Below are positions 7,079 through 15,423 of a stretch of DNA of 27,991 nucleotides, piece after piece. The notes under the pieces are model-generated. The model made no database searches and was not told the DNA's origin. It saw only the letters and a program-made list of their open reading frames with translations. This DNA comes from an uncultured Collinsella sp. (GTDB lineage Bacteria > Actinomycetota > Coriobacteriia > Coriobacteriales > Coriobacteriaceae). The translations under genes were made by a program, and so were the position numbers. Each line of letters starts with the position of its first letter. Position 1 is the first letter of the stretch. The stretch spans positions 1 to 27,991 of the forward strand of contig CABRFG010000025.1 in assembly GCA_902470095.1 (NCBI GenBank), written 5' to 3'.

Positions 7079-7756
7079 CTACCGGCCACGCAGGGCCTTG
7101 AGCTTGGCCAGGGCATCGGGGCTCAGGCGGCTGCCCAGAGTCATCTTGATCTGCGGAGCTTCCTCTGCCTCGTGAACGTCGTTATCGATCTGTTTGATCT
7201 CGTCCACCAGCATGCGGCTCGAGATGCGCGTGACGCCCTTGCCCATGACGACGGCCTGGATCGTGCCGTCGCTCGATACCACGGAGCACGCGCGGCCTTC
7301 CTCGCGCGCCTCGATGCAGAGCTTCTGCACCACGGTATCGGCCGAAACACCCGTCGGCGAAAACTCAATGCGCACGCCGCGGGCCGGCAGGTTGGGGCGC
7401 TCGCTGGAGATATTGCCCGCGCCGTCAAACACAATCACAGCCTCGTAGCGGCCCTGGGCAAACGCCGCCACGTCGTTGATGAGCGCGGTGCGCGCCATAT
7501 CGTGAACGTCGCTGGAATACGGATCGTCGGAATGGTCGTACACGAGCTTTTCGTAGCGCGGCGTGCAATGGATCACGTTGTAACCGTCGACCACCAACAG
7601 CTCGGGCTTATTGGAGTGCACCGTCGAGACCGGATCTGCGATGGCCTGCGCAAACGCATTGCCGCCCACGCCATAGGTCGCGGCCGAAACAATCGGCTTG
7701 GCCGAGCCCTCGCCAAAGCGCTTGGCCTTGGACTTGGCGCGGTTCTTCTTGGACAT
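7079..7756 (-). CDS. yacP: NYN-domain protein of the YacP/Rae1 family
   Basis: The NYN (PIN-like) nuclease domain covers about residues 50-185, with the acidic motifs LLVVDGYNVI (Asp at about 57), VIVFDGAG, SADTVVQKL and VVSSDGTIQ at their expected spacing. In Bacillus the homologue Rae1 is a ribosome-associated endoribonuclease; the same role here is inferred. The first 50 residues are a Lys/Arg-rich tail, which is longer than in the Bacillus protein and may bind RNA. It is last in the disA-ispD-ispF-cysS-rlmB-yacP operon and begins 3 nt after the rlmB stop, the usual place for this family. Confidence 0.88.
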   Translation of the reverse strand: MSKKNRAKSKAKRFGEGSAKPIVSAATYGVGGNAFAQAIADPVSTVHSNKPELLVVDGYNVIHCTPRYEKLVYDHSDDPYSSDVHDMARTALINDVAAFAQGRYEAVIVFDGAGNISSERPNLPARGVRIEFSPTGVSADTVVQKLCIEAREEGRACSVVSSDGTIQAVVMGKGVTRISSRMLVDEIKQIDNDVHEAEEAPQIKMTLGSRLSPDALAKLKALRGR

Positions 7757-7759
7757 GCG

Positions 7760-8674
7760 CTACTCCTCCCCCATGAGCTCGCCGGCATTGCGGCGCAGCC
7801 ACTCAAAGCACAGCGCAGTGGTCGCCTGGGCAACATTGAGGCTCTCGGTCATGCCGCGCTGGGGAAGCTTGGTCAAAAAGTCGCATTTCTCGAGCACCAG
7901 GCGCGAGATGCCATCGCCCTCGGAACCCATGACGAGCGCCACGCGGCCCTCGAAGGGAGCATCCCAGCAGCTACCCTCGGCGTGCTCGGAAGCACCGCCC
8001 ACCCAAAAGCCAGCGGCCTTGAGGTCATCGAGTGCACGGGCGATATTGGGCACCTGCGCGATGGGCAGATGCATGACGGCGCCGGCAGAAGTCTTGTAGC
8101 TGCCCACGGTCACGCCGGCGGCGCGCTTGTTGGCAATGATGACGCCGGCCGCGCCCACGACCTCGGCGGAGCGCACGATGGCGCCAAAGTTGCCGTCGTC
8201 GGTCACATGGTCGAGCACGACGACAAGCGCCGGTCCGTCACCCGCGCGATCGAGGATATCGGCAACATCGGCATAGGGGAAGTTGCCAACCTCGAGCGCA
8301 ATGCCCTGGTGAGCGCCATGACTCGACAACGCATCGAGCTGCGCGCGCGGCACATACTTAATGCGGACGCCTGCAGCGTTGAGGTCGTCGACCAGACGAG
8401 ACAGGGCGGCATCGCGCTCCCCGCCCTCGGCAATGAGCGCGCACTTGACGGGAAAGCCGGTACGCAGCGCCTCGGCGGCAGCACGGCGACCTTCGATAAA
8501 CTCGCCCTTGGGAACCTGGACGTTATCGCGGCTACGCTCGCGCTGCGGACGAGCAGCCTGTGAGCGCTCGCGCTGGCCCTTGGGAGCGGCAGCGCGGTCG
8601 TTGCGGCGAATCGGACGCGAGCCAGAAGCAGCCTGCTTGCCGCCACGAGGCGTACGCTTGCGATTGTCGGCCAT
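7760..8674 (-). CDS. rlmB: 23S rRNA (guanosine-2'-O-)-methyltransferase RlmB (TrmH/SpoU family)
   Basis: This SPOUT enzyme methylates a ribose in 23S rRNA. The SpoU motifs are in order: LDHVTDDGNFGAIVRSAE at about 154-171, LVMGSEGDGIS at about 247-257 and the knot segment TESLNVAQATTALCFEW at about 276-292. The substrate-binding L30e-like domain starts near residue 55 with EGRRAAAEAL. The first 50 residues form a disordered basic tail absent from the shorter E. coli enzyme, common in actinobacterial homologues. Its place between cysS and the YacP gene is typical. Specificity for the RlmB position rather than another SpoU target is by similarity only. Confidence 0.92.
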   Translation of the reverse strand: MADNRKRTPRGGKQAASGSRPIRRNDRAAAPKGQRERSQAARPQRERSRDNVQVPKGEFIEGRRAAAEALRTGFPVKCALIAEGGERDAALSRLVDDLNAAGVRIKYVPRAQLDALSSHGAHQGIALEVGNFPYADVADILDRAGDGPALVVVLDHVTDDGNFGAIVRSAEVVGAAGVIIANKRAAGVTVGSYKTSAGAVMHLPIAQVPNIARALDDLKAAGFWVGGASEHAEGSCWDAPFEGRVALVMGSEGDGISRLVLEKCDFLTKLPQRGMTESLNVAQATTALCFEWLRRNAGELMGEE

Positions 8675-8817
8675 AAAGCGGCCTCCTTAAATAGATAACG
8701 AACAAGAATCGACCGTCCGAGCCACGGCACCTTGCCTTTCAATCGTTGGGCATGACCACTAGGTCTATGCCCTCCTCTTTCAAGGCAATCTGCCGCACCT
8801 CGAACGGTCGACAAATA

Positions 8818-10284
8818 CTAGAGACTCTTAATGCGAGTGCCCGCGGCAGTATCCTCGATCGTCAGCCCGAGGTCCTTGAGCTGGTCGCGGATGGCGTCGG
8901 CCAGATCCCAGTTCTTGGCGGCGCGGGCTTCGGCGCGGGCCTCGAGAATCTTGGCAGCGGCCTCGTCCACGTCGTCACCCGTATAGGCGACCAAACCGGC
9001 GGCAACGCCCAGCAGGCCCAGCGGCAGCTCGACCTTGGGCTCGGGGAGCTCAACGCCAAGCGTATCGAGCAGCTCGGCCAGCGTGTCGGCGGCGGCAATC
9101 GCGGCGGCCTTGTCGGCAGCGTCGCCCGCCTGCTCCAGGTACTGGTTGCACTCGGTCACAAAGCCAAAGACGGCACCCATGGCACCAGCGGTGTTAAAGT
9201 CGTCGTCCATGCACTCCTTAAAGGTGGCACGGGTCTCGGCGGCCTTGGCGGCAAACGCCTCGGCGGCAGCCTCATCAGCGTCGGTCGTTGCGTGGTTCGC
9301 AGCCCAGCGCAGGTTCTCGACCGTACCGGCGATACGCGTGAGCGAGTTCTCGGCACCCTCCAGGCGCTCCCAAGAAAAATCGAGCGGCGAACGATAGCTC
9401 GTCTGCAGCATCAGCAGGCGCAGGGCGGCAGCGGAGTGCTGCTCGAGGACCTCAGCCAGCGTAAAGAAGTTGCCGAGCGACTTGGACATCTTCTCGCCGT
9501 CAACCAGCAGCATGCCCGTGTGCATCCAGGTGTTGGAGAAGCCCTGGTGCCAGGCGCAGGTGGCCTGGGCGCACTCGTTCTCGTGATGCGGGAAGGCAAG
9601 GTCGGAGCCGCCGCCGTGAATGTCGATCGGGGTGCCCAGGTAGCGGTGCACCATGGCGGCGCACTCGGTGTGCCAACCGGGACGACCCTCGCCCCAGGGG
9701 CTCGGCCAGCTGGGCTCGCCGGGCTTAGCGGCCTTCCACAGGGCAAAGTCGAGCGGGTCGTTCTTGTCCTCGTTCTCCTCGATGCGCGCGCCCACCATAA
9801 GGTCGTCGATGTTGCGGCCCGAGACCTGGCCGTAGTTGGGATCGCTGCGCACGGCAAAGTACACGTCGCCGTTATCGGCTGCGTAAGCGTGGCCCTGCTC
9901 GATAAGCGTCTTGATCATGGCGATCATGGGACCGATCTCTTTGGTGGCGCGGGGACGCACGTCGGGATCGAGCACGTTGGCGGCGCGCATGACGCCGATG
10001 AACTTGTCGGAGAACTCCGTCGCGACCTCGGCAGCCGTACGGCCTTGCTCGTTGGCGCGCTTGATGATCTTGTCATCGACATCGGTGAGGTTCTGGGCGA
10101 ACGTGACCTCGTAGCCGCTCGCGATGAGCCAACGGCGGATCACGTCAAAGCTGATGAACGTGCGGGCGTTGCCGATGTGAATGTTGTCGTAGACCGTGGG
10201 GCCGCACACGTACATGCGGACCTTGCCGGACTCGATGGGCTGGAACTCTTCCTTTTTATGGGTAGCGCTGTTGTAGATACGCAT
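8818..10284 (-). CDS. cysS: Cysteinyl-tRNA synthetase
   Basis: This enzyme charges tRNA-Cys. The class I signatures are HIGN at about 36-39 and KMSKS at about 265-269. The zinc site begins with Cys27 in YVCGPT, and the family motifs GWHTECA and HGGGSDLAFPHHENE are intact. The C-terminal helical region (about 330-488) has the Ala-rich insertions common in high-GC actinobacteria. Length (488 aa) is normal. It follows ispF by 3 nt. The 143-nt gap before rlmB contains no clear promoter or terminator, so readthrough is likely. Confidence 0.97.
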   Translation of the reverse strand: MRIYNSATHKKEEFQPIESGKVRMYVCGPTVYDNIHIGNARTFISFDVIRRWLIASGYEVTFAQNLTDVDDKIIKRANEQGRTAAEVATEFSDKFIGVMRAANVLDPDVRPRATKEIGPMIAMIKTLIEQGHAYAADNGDVYFAVRSDPNYGQVSGRNIDDLMVGARIEENEDKNDPLDFALWKAAKPGEPSWPSPWGEGRPGWHTECAAMVHRYLGTPIDIHGGGSDLAFPHHENECAQATCAWHQGFSNTWMHTGMLLVDGEKMSKSLGNFFTLAEVLEQHSAAALRLLMLQTSYRSPLDFSWERLEGAENSLTRIAGTVENLRWAANHATTDADEAAAEAFAAKAAETRATFKECMDDDFNTAGAMGAVFGFVTECNQYLEQAGDAADKAAAIAAADTLAELLDTLGVELPEPKVELPLGLLGVAAGLVAYTGDDVDEAAAKILEARAEARAAKNWDLADAIRDQLKDLGLTIEDTAAGTRIKSL

Positions 10285-10287
10285 TCG

Positions 10288-10782
10288 TTACTCCTTAACA
10301 GTTTTCTGTAGCAGGCAGACGGCCCAAGCGCCAATTCCCTCGCCTTGGCCTTCCCAGCCGAGCTTTTCGGTCGTAGTGGCGGCGACGCCCACGTTTTCGA
10401 CGTCAACGCCCAGGGCATGGGCAAGGTTGGCGCGCATGGCATCGCGGTGCGGGGTGATCTTGGGTTGCTGACAGGCAATGGTGCAATCGGCATCGACAAA
10501 CTCGAAGCCCAGCTCGCGCGCATAGTCCATCACGCGAGCGAGCAGCACCATCGAATCGGCACCCTCGTAGGCGGGGTCGGTATCGGGGAACAGCTTGCCG
10601 ATGTCTCCCCCACGGCAGGCGCCCAGAATGGCGTCGGCCAACGCGTGCGCGAGCACATCGGCATCAGAGTGGCCCAGCAAGCCGCGCTCGTAGGGAATGT
10701 CAACACCGCCGATAATACATCGACGCCCCTCCACCAGACGGTGAACATCGTAGCCGTGTCCAATGCGCAGGTTACTGAACAT
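10288..10782 (-). CDS. ispF: 2-C-methyl-D-erythritol 2,4-cyclodiphosphate synthase
   Basis: This enzyme acts in the MEP pathway to isopentenyl diphosphate, forming the cyclodiphosphate and releasing CMP. Metal ligands Asp12 and His14 (GYDVHR) and His46 (DVLAHALAD) are present, as are FPDTDP and ATTTEKLGWEGQGEGI. The 164-residue length is normal. Its first bases overlap the end of ispD by 11 nt, so the two genes are translationally linked. Confidence 0.96.
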   Translation of the reverse strand: MFSNLRIGHGYDVHRLVEGRRCIIGGVDIPYERGLLGHSDADVLAHALADAILGACRGGDIGKLFPDTDPAYEGADSMVLLARVMDYARELGFEFVDADCTIACQQPKITPHRDAMRANLAHALGVDVENVGVAATTTEKLGWEGQGEGIGAWAVCLLQKTVKE

Positions 10783-11500
10783 GGGGAAGGTCCTCTCCCT
10801 CGGCCATGCGGCCGAGCAGAATCGCGGTTACGGGACGCAGGTCCTCGGGCACCGTCACCTTAAGGTTATCGCGCGGGCTCTGGACGCAGCGGACGCGTCC
10901 ACCCATGCGCTCGACCAGCGACGAATCGTCCGTACCGATAAAGCCCTCGGCAATCGCCGCGGCATGGGCGCGCTTCATGGCGTCGACACTAAAGATCTGC
11001 GGCGTCTGCGCGGCCCAGTACAGCTCGCGCGGCGGCGTCTCGACGATATTATCGCCGTCGACGATCTTGAGCGTGTCGATCGCGGGCTGACCGCACACGA
11101 CACCGTCGAGGGCGCGGTCGCTCACGAGCACGTCGATAGCGTGGTCGATGGCCTCGGTCGTAATGAGCGGACGAGCACCATCGTGAATGGCGACGTATTC
11201 AAAGCCCGCCGGCACCGCGTGCACGCCGGCGCGGGTGGAATCCTGGCGGGTCGCGCCGGCATCGGCAAAGCTGATGGGCGTGTCATAGTCAAACGGGTCG
11301 ATGGCCAGGCGGCGCATCTCGGCACGACGCTCGACAGGGCAAACCACGACGATGTGGCCAACCTTATCGCTACGGTCAAATGCGCGGATGGACCAGCTCA
11401 TAAGCGGACGGCCCGCTACATTGACGAGCTGCTTGCCACCGGGGTTACCAAAGCGCTGACCGCTGCCACCGGCAACGACCACGGCGCATACGGGCGCCAT
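10772..11500 (-). CDS. ispD: 2-C-methyl-D-erythritol 4-phosphate cytidylyltransferase
   Basis: This MEP-pathway enzyme makes CDP-ME from CTP and MEP. The nucleotide loop AGGSGQRFG (about 10-18) with Lys23 in GGKQ, the AGATRQDS segment (about 81-88) and HDGARPL (about 106-112) are all typical of the family. Length (242 aa) is normal. Its ATG overlaps the stop codon of disA (TAATG), and its 3' end overlaps ispF by 11 nt, so the three are translated as a coupled group. Confidence 0.95.
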   Translation of the reverse strand: MAPVCAVVVAGGSGQRFGNPGGKQLVNVAGRPLMSWSIRAFDRSDKVGHIVVVCPVERRAEMRRLAIDPFDYDTPISFADAGATRQDSTRAGVHAVPAGFEYVAIHDGARPLITTEAIDHAIDVLVSDRALDGVVCGQPAIDTLKIVDGDNIVETPPRELYWAAQTPQIFSVDAMKRAHAAAIAEGFIGTDDSSLVERMGGRVRCVQSPRDNLKVTVPEDLRPVTAILLGRMAEGEDLPHVQ

Positions 11501-12567
11501 TATGCGTTCCCCTGTTTGGTGCCCTTCATGCGGTACAGGGAGTCCGCAAGAATGGCAGGGTTGTTGACGCCAAAGTCGCCCAGGCGCTCCGGATCCTCGC
11601 TGATATCATCCATGAGCTCCTGCAGCGAGCCGTACTCGTCGACGATCTTCTCGGCCACGCCGTCGCGCACGACGGACACGCGCGAAAGCGTGCGCAGGCC
11701 CAGCGGTGTCATGACGGAGTCCTCGTCCAGGTCGTCGTAGCCCAGAACTGCCGCCACATGCTGCGGGTCGGACAAGTCCTTGGGCGTCATACGGGCAAGC
11801 TCAGCGCGAATCTTCTCGGCGTTGGCCTCGGAGGAATCGCTCGCATAGTCGCGGATCATCAGGTCGTACTCGGTATCCATGCTGGAGCCCGCGAGCTGCT
11901 CGAGCTGCATCTGCACAAGCTTGCCCTGGTTGCCCAGCTTGACAATGCAATCCTTAAGCTCAGTCTTTGCCTGCTGCATGATCTCAAAGCTCGAGAAAAT
12001 ACCGGTGATGTCGGCGAGCGTGACGTAGTCGTCGAGCTCGAGGGCCGTCAGGCGCAGCAGGGAGCGATCGAGCGACTGACGGGTAGTCTGGAGCGTGGCG
12101 ACGAGCTGGTTGACCGAGCTCATGATGGTAGTGACGGGCTGGATCTCGTAACTCTTGCCGTGGACGTACACGTTGACGACGGCGCGACGGGCCGAGACCG
12201 AGATCACGATGGCGTCGGTGAGCACCGACATGCGAGCGGCGGTGCGGTGACGCATGCCCGTCTCGCTCGTGGCGAGCGAGGGATCGGGATTGAGGTGGAA
12301 GTTGGCGCGCAGGATCTGGGTGAGGTCGCCGTCGATGACGATGGCACCGTCCATCTTGGAGAGCTCGAACAGACGGTTCGAGGTGAACGAAATGTTGAGC
12401 GGGAAGCCGTCGTTACCGGCAGCGAGCACGTTTTCGGTGTCGCCGACGCAGATAAGGGCGCCCAGGTGACCGGCGATGATCATGTCGAGGGCGGTGCGGA
12501 TCGGCTGACCAGGTGCCGTCAGGCGGATGGCCTGTTCCATACGCTTTTGCAGCTCGTTCTTATCCAA
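11500..12567 (-). CDS. disA: DNA integrity scanning diadenylate cyclase DisA
   Basis: DisA condenses two ATP into c-di-AMP and scans DNA for branched structures. The DAC domain (about 1-145) has the catalytic DGA at 73-75 and RHR at 106-108. A helical linker (about 150-285) and C-terminal helix-hairpin-helix region (about 290-355) follow. The start appears to be TTG at 12567 with GGGAG 7 bases before it; nearby ATGs are out of frame. The gene often upstream of disA, radA, is absent here, so disA heads the operon. The promoter was not identified. Family assignment is secure. Confidence 0.95.
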   Translation of the reverse strand: MDKNELQKRMEQAIRLTAPGQPIRTALDMIIAGHLGALICVGDTENVLAAGNDGFPLNISFTSNRLFELSKMDGAIVIDGDLTQILRANFHLNPDPSLATSETGMRHRTAARMSVLTDAIVISVSARRAVVNVYVHGKSYEIQPVTTIMSSVNQLVATLQTTRQSLDRSLLRLTALELDDYVTLADITGIFSSFEIMQQAKTELKDCIVKLGNQGKLVQMQLEQLAGSSMDTEYDLMIRDYASDSSEANAEKIRAELARMTPKDLSDPQHVAAVLGYDDLDEDSVMTPLGLRTLSRVSVVRDGVAEKIVDEYGSLQELMDDISEDPERLGDFGVNNPAILADSLYRMKGTKQGNA

Positions 12568-12720
12568 GGCATCGCTCCCATCGTATACGCTCCATAAACG
12601 TCAATAAGTTTCTCACGGTTTGCCCCTGTGACGCCCGCAAAATCCGATGCTTACAGAATGAGCGAACACAGCTGAGAGCCCCAATCCAAATGAGCTGCTT
12701 ATGTGGTAGCATCGGGATTC

Positions 12721-12862
12721 GCATAAATGAGGGAGTAGTCGCGTGATCGGGTTCGCCTCCGGTGGCGCGGCAAGTCAACACACTGGCCGATGCGGCCTGG
12801 CTTGCCTTAATGAACGAGACTCGTGGCTGTGCGCGCAACGCGTACGCCACGGGTCTTTTTTT
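12721..12862 (+). ncRNA. yybP-ykoY manganese riboswitch with intrinsic terminator
   Basis: The leader of mntP contains the two conserved blocks of this riboswitch: GGGAGTAG (12731-12738) and AACGAGAC (12813-12820), separated by two stem regions. P1 can form from ATGAG (12727-12731) and CTCGT (12820-12824). Those last bases are also part of the 5' arm of the terminator at 12818-12862, so metal-stabilised P1 would block termination and switch mntP on. An extended -10-like TGGTAGCAT at 12705-12712 would start the RNA about 10 nt before the aptamer, though no -35 is seen. Confidence 0.88.
12818..12862 (+). terminator. Regulated terminator of the manganese riboswitch
   Basis: GACTCGTGGC (12818-12827) pairs with GCCACGGGTC (12846-12855) with one wobble, followed by seven T (12856-12862). 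It overlaps the conserved 3' block of the aptamer, the arrangement expected for an on-switch. Confidence 0.85.
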
Positions 12863-12914
12863 GCTCCCCCGGCAGAAGTACACGCGGGTTCGCCCGCAGA
12901 GAGGGAGTCAGACT

Positions 12915-13493
12915 ATGGGACTCGCAGAGCTCGCGTTGCTCGCCGTTGGCCTTTCGATGGACGCCTTTGCCGTTTCCATCTGCAAGGGCCTTGGCATGAA
13001 GAAGATCAACCTTAAAGTCGCCATGGTGCTCGGCCTGTTCTTTGGCGGTTTCCAGGCCGGCATGCCCGTAATTGGGTGGGCCCTTGGTAGCCAGTTCATG
13101 GGCATCATCAGCCCCATCGACCACTGGATCGCCTTTATCCTGCTCGCCTTTATCGGCGGCAAGATGCTGTGGGAAGCCTTTACTGAGGACGAGGATGAAG
13201 GCGACGGCAAGGATGCCGAAAAGATTGACCTGGGCGAGTACCTGATCCTCGCCATCGCCACCTCAATCGACGCCCTGGCCGTGGGCATCTCATTTGCGGC
13301 GCTCTCGGTTGACATCGTTCCCGCTGTATCGCTTATCGGCGTCACAACGTTTATCTTCTCCGTCGTCGGCGTAGCGATCGGCCACACCTTTGGCGCGCGC
13401 TACGAAAAACCCGCCACCATCGTGGGTGGCGTCGTGCTCATCCTTATCGGCCTCAAGATTCTGCTGGAACACTTGGGGTTTTTGGCGCTGTAA
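12915..13493 (+). CDS. mntP: Manganese efflux pump MntP
   Basis: MntP exports Mn(II). The 192-residue protein has six predicted membrane helices in two related halves, each with the family's acidic residue in the membrane (SMDAFAVS near residue 16 and SIDALAVG near 120). An acidic loop rich in Glu and Asp lies between them (about 90-110). I chose ATG 12915 because GAGGGAG lies 7 bases before it; an open frame further upstream only runs through the riboswitch. Riboswitch control plus protein family agree on a manganese-detoxification role. Confidence 0.95.
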   Translation: MGLAELALLAVGLSMDAFAVSICKGLGMKKINLKVAMVLGLFFGGFQAGMPVIGWALGSQFMGIISPIDHWIAFILLAFIGGKMLWEAFTEDEDEGDGKDAEKIDLGEYLILAIATSIDALAVGISFAALSVDIVPAVSLIGVTTFIFSVVGVAIGHTFGARYEKPATIVGGVVLILIGLKILLEHLGFLAL

Positions 13494-13521
13494 AACACCC
13501 TTCAAAACTAAACGTCCGTGC

Positions 13522-13555
13522 AAGGCCTCATGCAGAGTTTTGCATGAGGCCTTTT
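13522..13555 (+). terminator. Intrinsic terminator of mntP
   Basis: AAGGCCTCATGCA (13522-13534) pairs perfectly with TGCATGAGGCCTT (13541-13553) around a 6-nt loop, with TTTT at 13552-13555. The loop-side part of this hairpin is also a TGCA-N6-TGCA site like those upstream of hipB. Confidence 0.9.
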
Positions 13556-13598
13556 CATGCAGACTTTTGCATGTCATACTATGATGCAAAAGTCTGCA
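13531..13598. promoter_or_regulatory. Three TGCA-N6-TGCA sites, candidate HipB operators
   Basis: TGCAGAGTTTTGCA (13531-13544), TGCAGACTTTTGCA (13558-13571) and the exact inverse TGCAAAAGTCTGCA (13585-13598) start exactly 27 bp apart. The last ends 15 bp before the hipB start codon. The spacer between the second and third holds CATACTAT, a possible -10. HipB proteins repress their own operons by binding palindromes of this general design, so these are likely operators. Confidence 0.7.
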
Positions 13599-13613
13599 CG
13601 TTAGGAGATCGCC

Positions 13614-14084
13614 GTGGATACCCTTCCCATCACCACACCGCGCCAAGCTGGCATCTACGTGCGCCAGGCACGCGAGGCACAGGGAATCACCCGTGCGGCG
13701 CTCGCTAAAAAAGCCGGTGTTTCGGAGCGCCTGCTCGCATCGCTCGAGCTAGGAGATGCCACCGGCATTCGACTCGACAAGCTATTGGCAATCTTCAATG
13801 CTCTCGGACTGGCGCTCGCCGCTCAAGGGGATATAGGCGAAACGAAAAATGAGCAATCAGCCAACGTTCCGCGTGCCGATTTGCAACCTCACAGTACCCC
13901 CAGACGCCATCGCGCTCAACGTCCCTCTCATAGCTACCGTTGCTGCGCCGCCATTCCGGTTCTTGCAGACGCCCCCTTTACGTCTGAACTCTACGACAAA
14001 GCCTTCGCAGATTTCGCCATGTCCAATCTCGGAGTCTCGATTGCCGCAAACGCATCTGTCCAACCAAAGCCTGACGGGAAATAG
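13614..14084 (+). CDS. hipB: HipB-like HTH antitoxin/regulator
   Basis: Residues of about 10-70 form an XRE-type helix-turn-helix (VRQAREAQGITRAALAKKAGVSERLLASLE). The start is GTG at 13614, preceded by AGGAG with a 6-base gap. The protein has 156 residues, longer than E. coli HipB (88). The extra part is a low-complexity basic linker (about 78-110) and a tail, ELYDKAFADFAMSNLGVSI, that looks like an ordered helix. It ends 3 nt before the kinase gene, so the pair is an operon. Its expected roles are to hold the HipA kinase inactive and to repress the promoter at 13531-13598. The role of the long tail is not known. Confidence 0.85.
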   Translation: MDTLPITTPRQAGIYVRQAREAQGITRAALAKKAGVSERLLASLELGDATGIRLDKLLAIFNALGLALAAQGDIGETKNEQSANVPRADLQPHSTPRRHRAQRPSHSYRCCAAIPVLADAPFTSELYDKAFADFAMSNLGVSIAANASVQPKPDGK

Positions 14085-14087
14085 CCA

Positions 14088-15392
14088 ATGGCCAGAACAT
14101 CACTTCGGACCATTATTTGCGGCGTACCTGCGGGAACGCTCACGCAAGATGAGAACGGTCTTATCAGCTTTACCTACGATCATGACTATGACGGGCCAGC
14201 CCTATCGACCAACATACCCGTATCGAATCGCACATACGGACAACAGGTCATGAATCCGTACCTGTTTGGCCTTCTACCCGACAGCGAGGATCAGCGAAAA
14301 GCGATTGCTGCCGAATTCGACGTTAGACCCAACAATGCCGTTGCGCTACTCAGCCATATCGGACTTGACTGTCCGGGTGGAGTGCAGTTTTGTGCCGAAG
14401 AAGACGTCAACGCCGTCCTGCATCGCACCAGCGAATACCGCCCTATAGGCGATCACGAGATTGCGCTGCGTCTCAAGTCGATCAGAGATGACCGCGATGC
14501 ATCGTGGATGGGTCTAGATGAAAGTTGGTCACTTGGAGGCAACCAGGGCAAGTTCGCACTCGCACTCATAGACGGTCGCTGGTGCGAATGTGTGGGCTCC
14601 TCGCCCACGACGCATATTTTCAAAAATGGCGTTATCGGATTTAAACTCGAGGCTCTCAATGAGTTTGTCTGCATGAAAAGCGCCCAGCGCGCCGGTATCG
14701 CAACGGCAAACGTCGAATATCGTATGTTTGAGGACGAACCTGCCCTCATTGTTGAGCGCTATGACCGCATGAAAGTCGAAGACGGAACGATCAGGCGTCT
14801 ACATCAAGAAGACCTCTGCCAGGCACTTGGGGTGATGCCCGCCCAAAAGTACACGGCAGACGGCGGCCCGACCACCCGCGACATTCAAGAGCTCCTCATA
14901 AATACGAGCCACCATCAACTTAACCTGTATCTGTTTACGCAAATACTGTTCTTCAACGCCATTATCGGCGCACCGGATGCGCATGCGAAAAACTATTCCC
15001 TGCTCCTTGGAAACGACGGCGCAGCCATGATGGCTCGAATGTACGATGTCGCATCGGGTTTGGCATATGAGCGCATGCGCCGCCGAGCGCGCCTTGCCAT
15101 GAGCGTTGGCGGCGAAAACCGTGTGGGACGCATCGGTCCAGGCGCTATCCGCCGATACCACGGTATGGGCGACCCCGCGCTGGAGGCGGCGCTTACCGAT
15201 GCCGGGCTATCCGAGAAGTTTTGCTTTGCGGCCATGATGGACCTCGCCTACGAGGTACCCATTTGCATGGAAGAGGTCATGGACGAATATGCCGACCTGC
15301 CCGGCATGGCGGACCTGCGCGAGCATATGCTCGGCCCCGTCCGCGAAAACTGCCAGCGCACCATCGACCTCATCAAGGCGGATATGGGCTAG
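14088..15392 (+). CDS. hipA: HipA-family serine/threonine kinase toxin
   Basis: In E. coli, HipA phosphorylates glutamyl-tRNA synthetase and induces dormancy; the target here is unproven. All parts are present: N-subdomain 1 with NPYLFGLLPDSEDQRK (about 56-71), a Gly-rich loop SLGGNQGKFA (about 148-157), the ATP-contact Lys at about 179 in THIFK, ERYDR and HQEDLCQALG, the catalytic loop DAHAKN with Asp297 and Asn302, and metal-binding Asp320 in YDVAS. Length (434 aa) equals E. coli HipA (440), and no frameshift is visible. It follows hipB by 3 nt and ends near the terminator shared with pepD. Confidence 0.93.
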   Translation: MARTSLRTIICGVPAGTLTQDENGLISFTYDHDYDGPALSTNIPVSNRTYGQQVMNPYLFGLLPDSEDQRKAIAAEFDVRPNNAVALLSHIGLDCPGGVQFCAEEDVNAVLHRTSEYRPIGDHEIALRLKSIRDDRDASWMGLDESWSLGGNQGKFALALIDGRWCECVGSSPTTHIFKNGVIGFKLEALNEFVCMKSAQRAGIATANVEYRMFEDEPALIVERYDRMKVEDGTIRRLHQEDLCQALGVMPAQKYTADGGPTTRDIQELLINTSHHQLNLYLFTQILFFNAIIGAPDAHAKNYSLLLGNDGAAMMARMYDVASGLAYERMRRRARLAMSVGGENRVGRIGPGAIRRYHGMGDPALEAALTDAGLSEKFCFAAMMDLAYEVPICMEEVMDEYADLPGMADLREHMLGPVRENCQRTIDLIKADMG

Positions 15393-15423
15393 ACGCCAAT
15401 CAATTTCCCATTTCTTAAAAGAA

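Noticed and set aside
8739..8798. 19-codon minus-strand frame (GTG start) between cysS and rlmB, reading VRQIALKEEGIDLVVMPND
   Set aside because: The peptide looks protein-like, but it has no clear ribosome binding site, is very short, and is not supported by any recognised family. It may be a chance frame or a gene remnant.
7172..12597. Long plus-strand frames opposite the disA-yacP operon
   Set aside because: All lie opposite well-identified minus-strand genes and show no recognisable domains or suitable starts.
13849..14253. Alternative frame across hipB, considered as a sign of frameshift
   Set aside because: The hipB frame remains open to a stop 3 nt before hipA and ends in an ordered tail, so no frameshift is needed.
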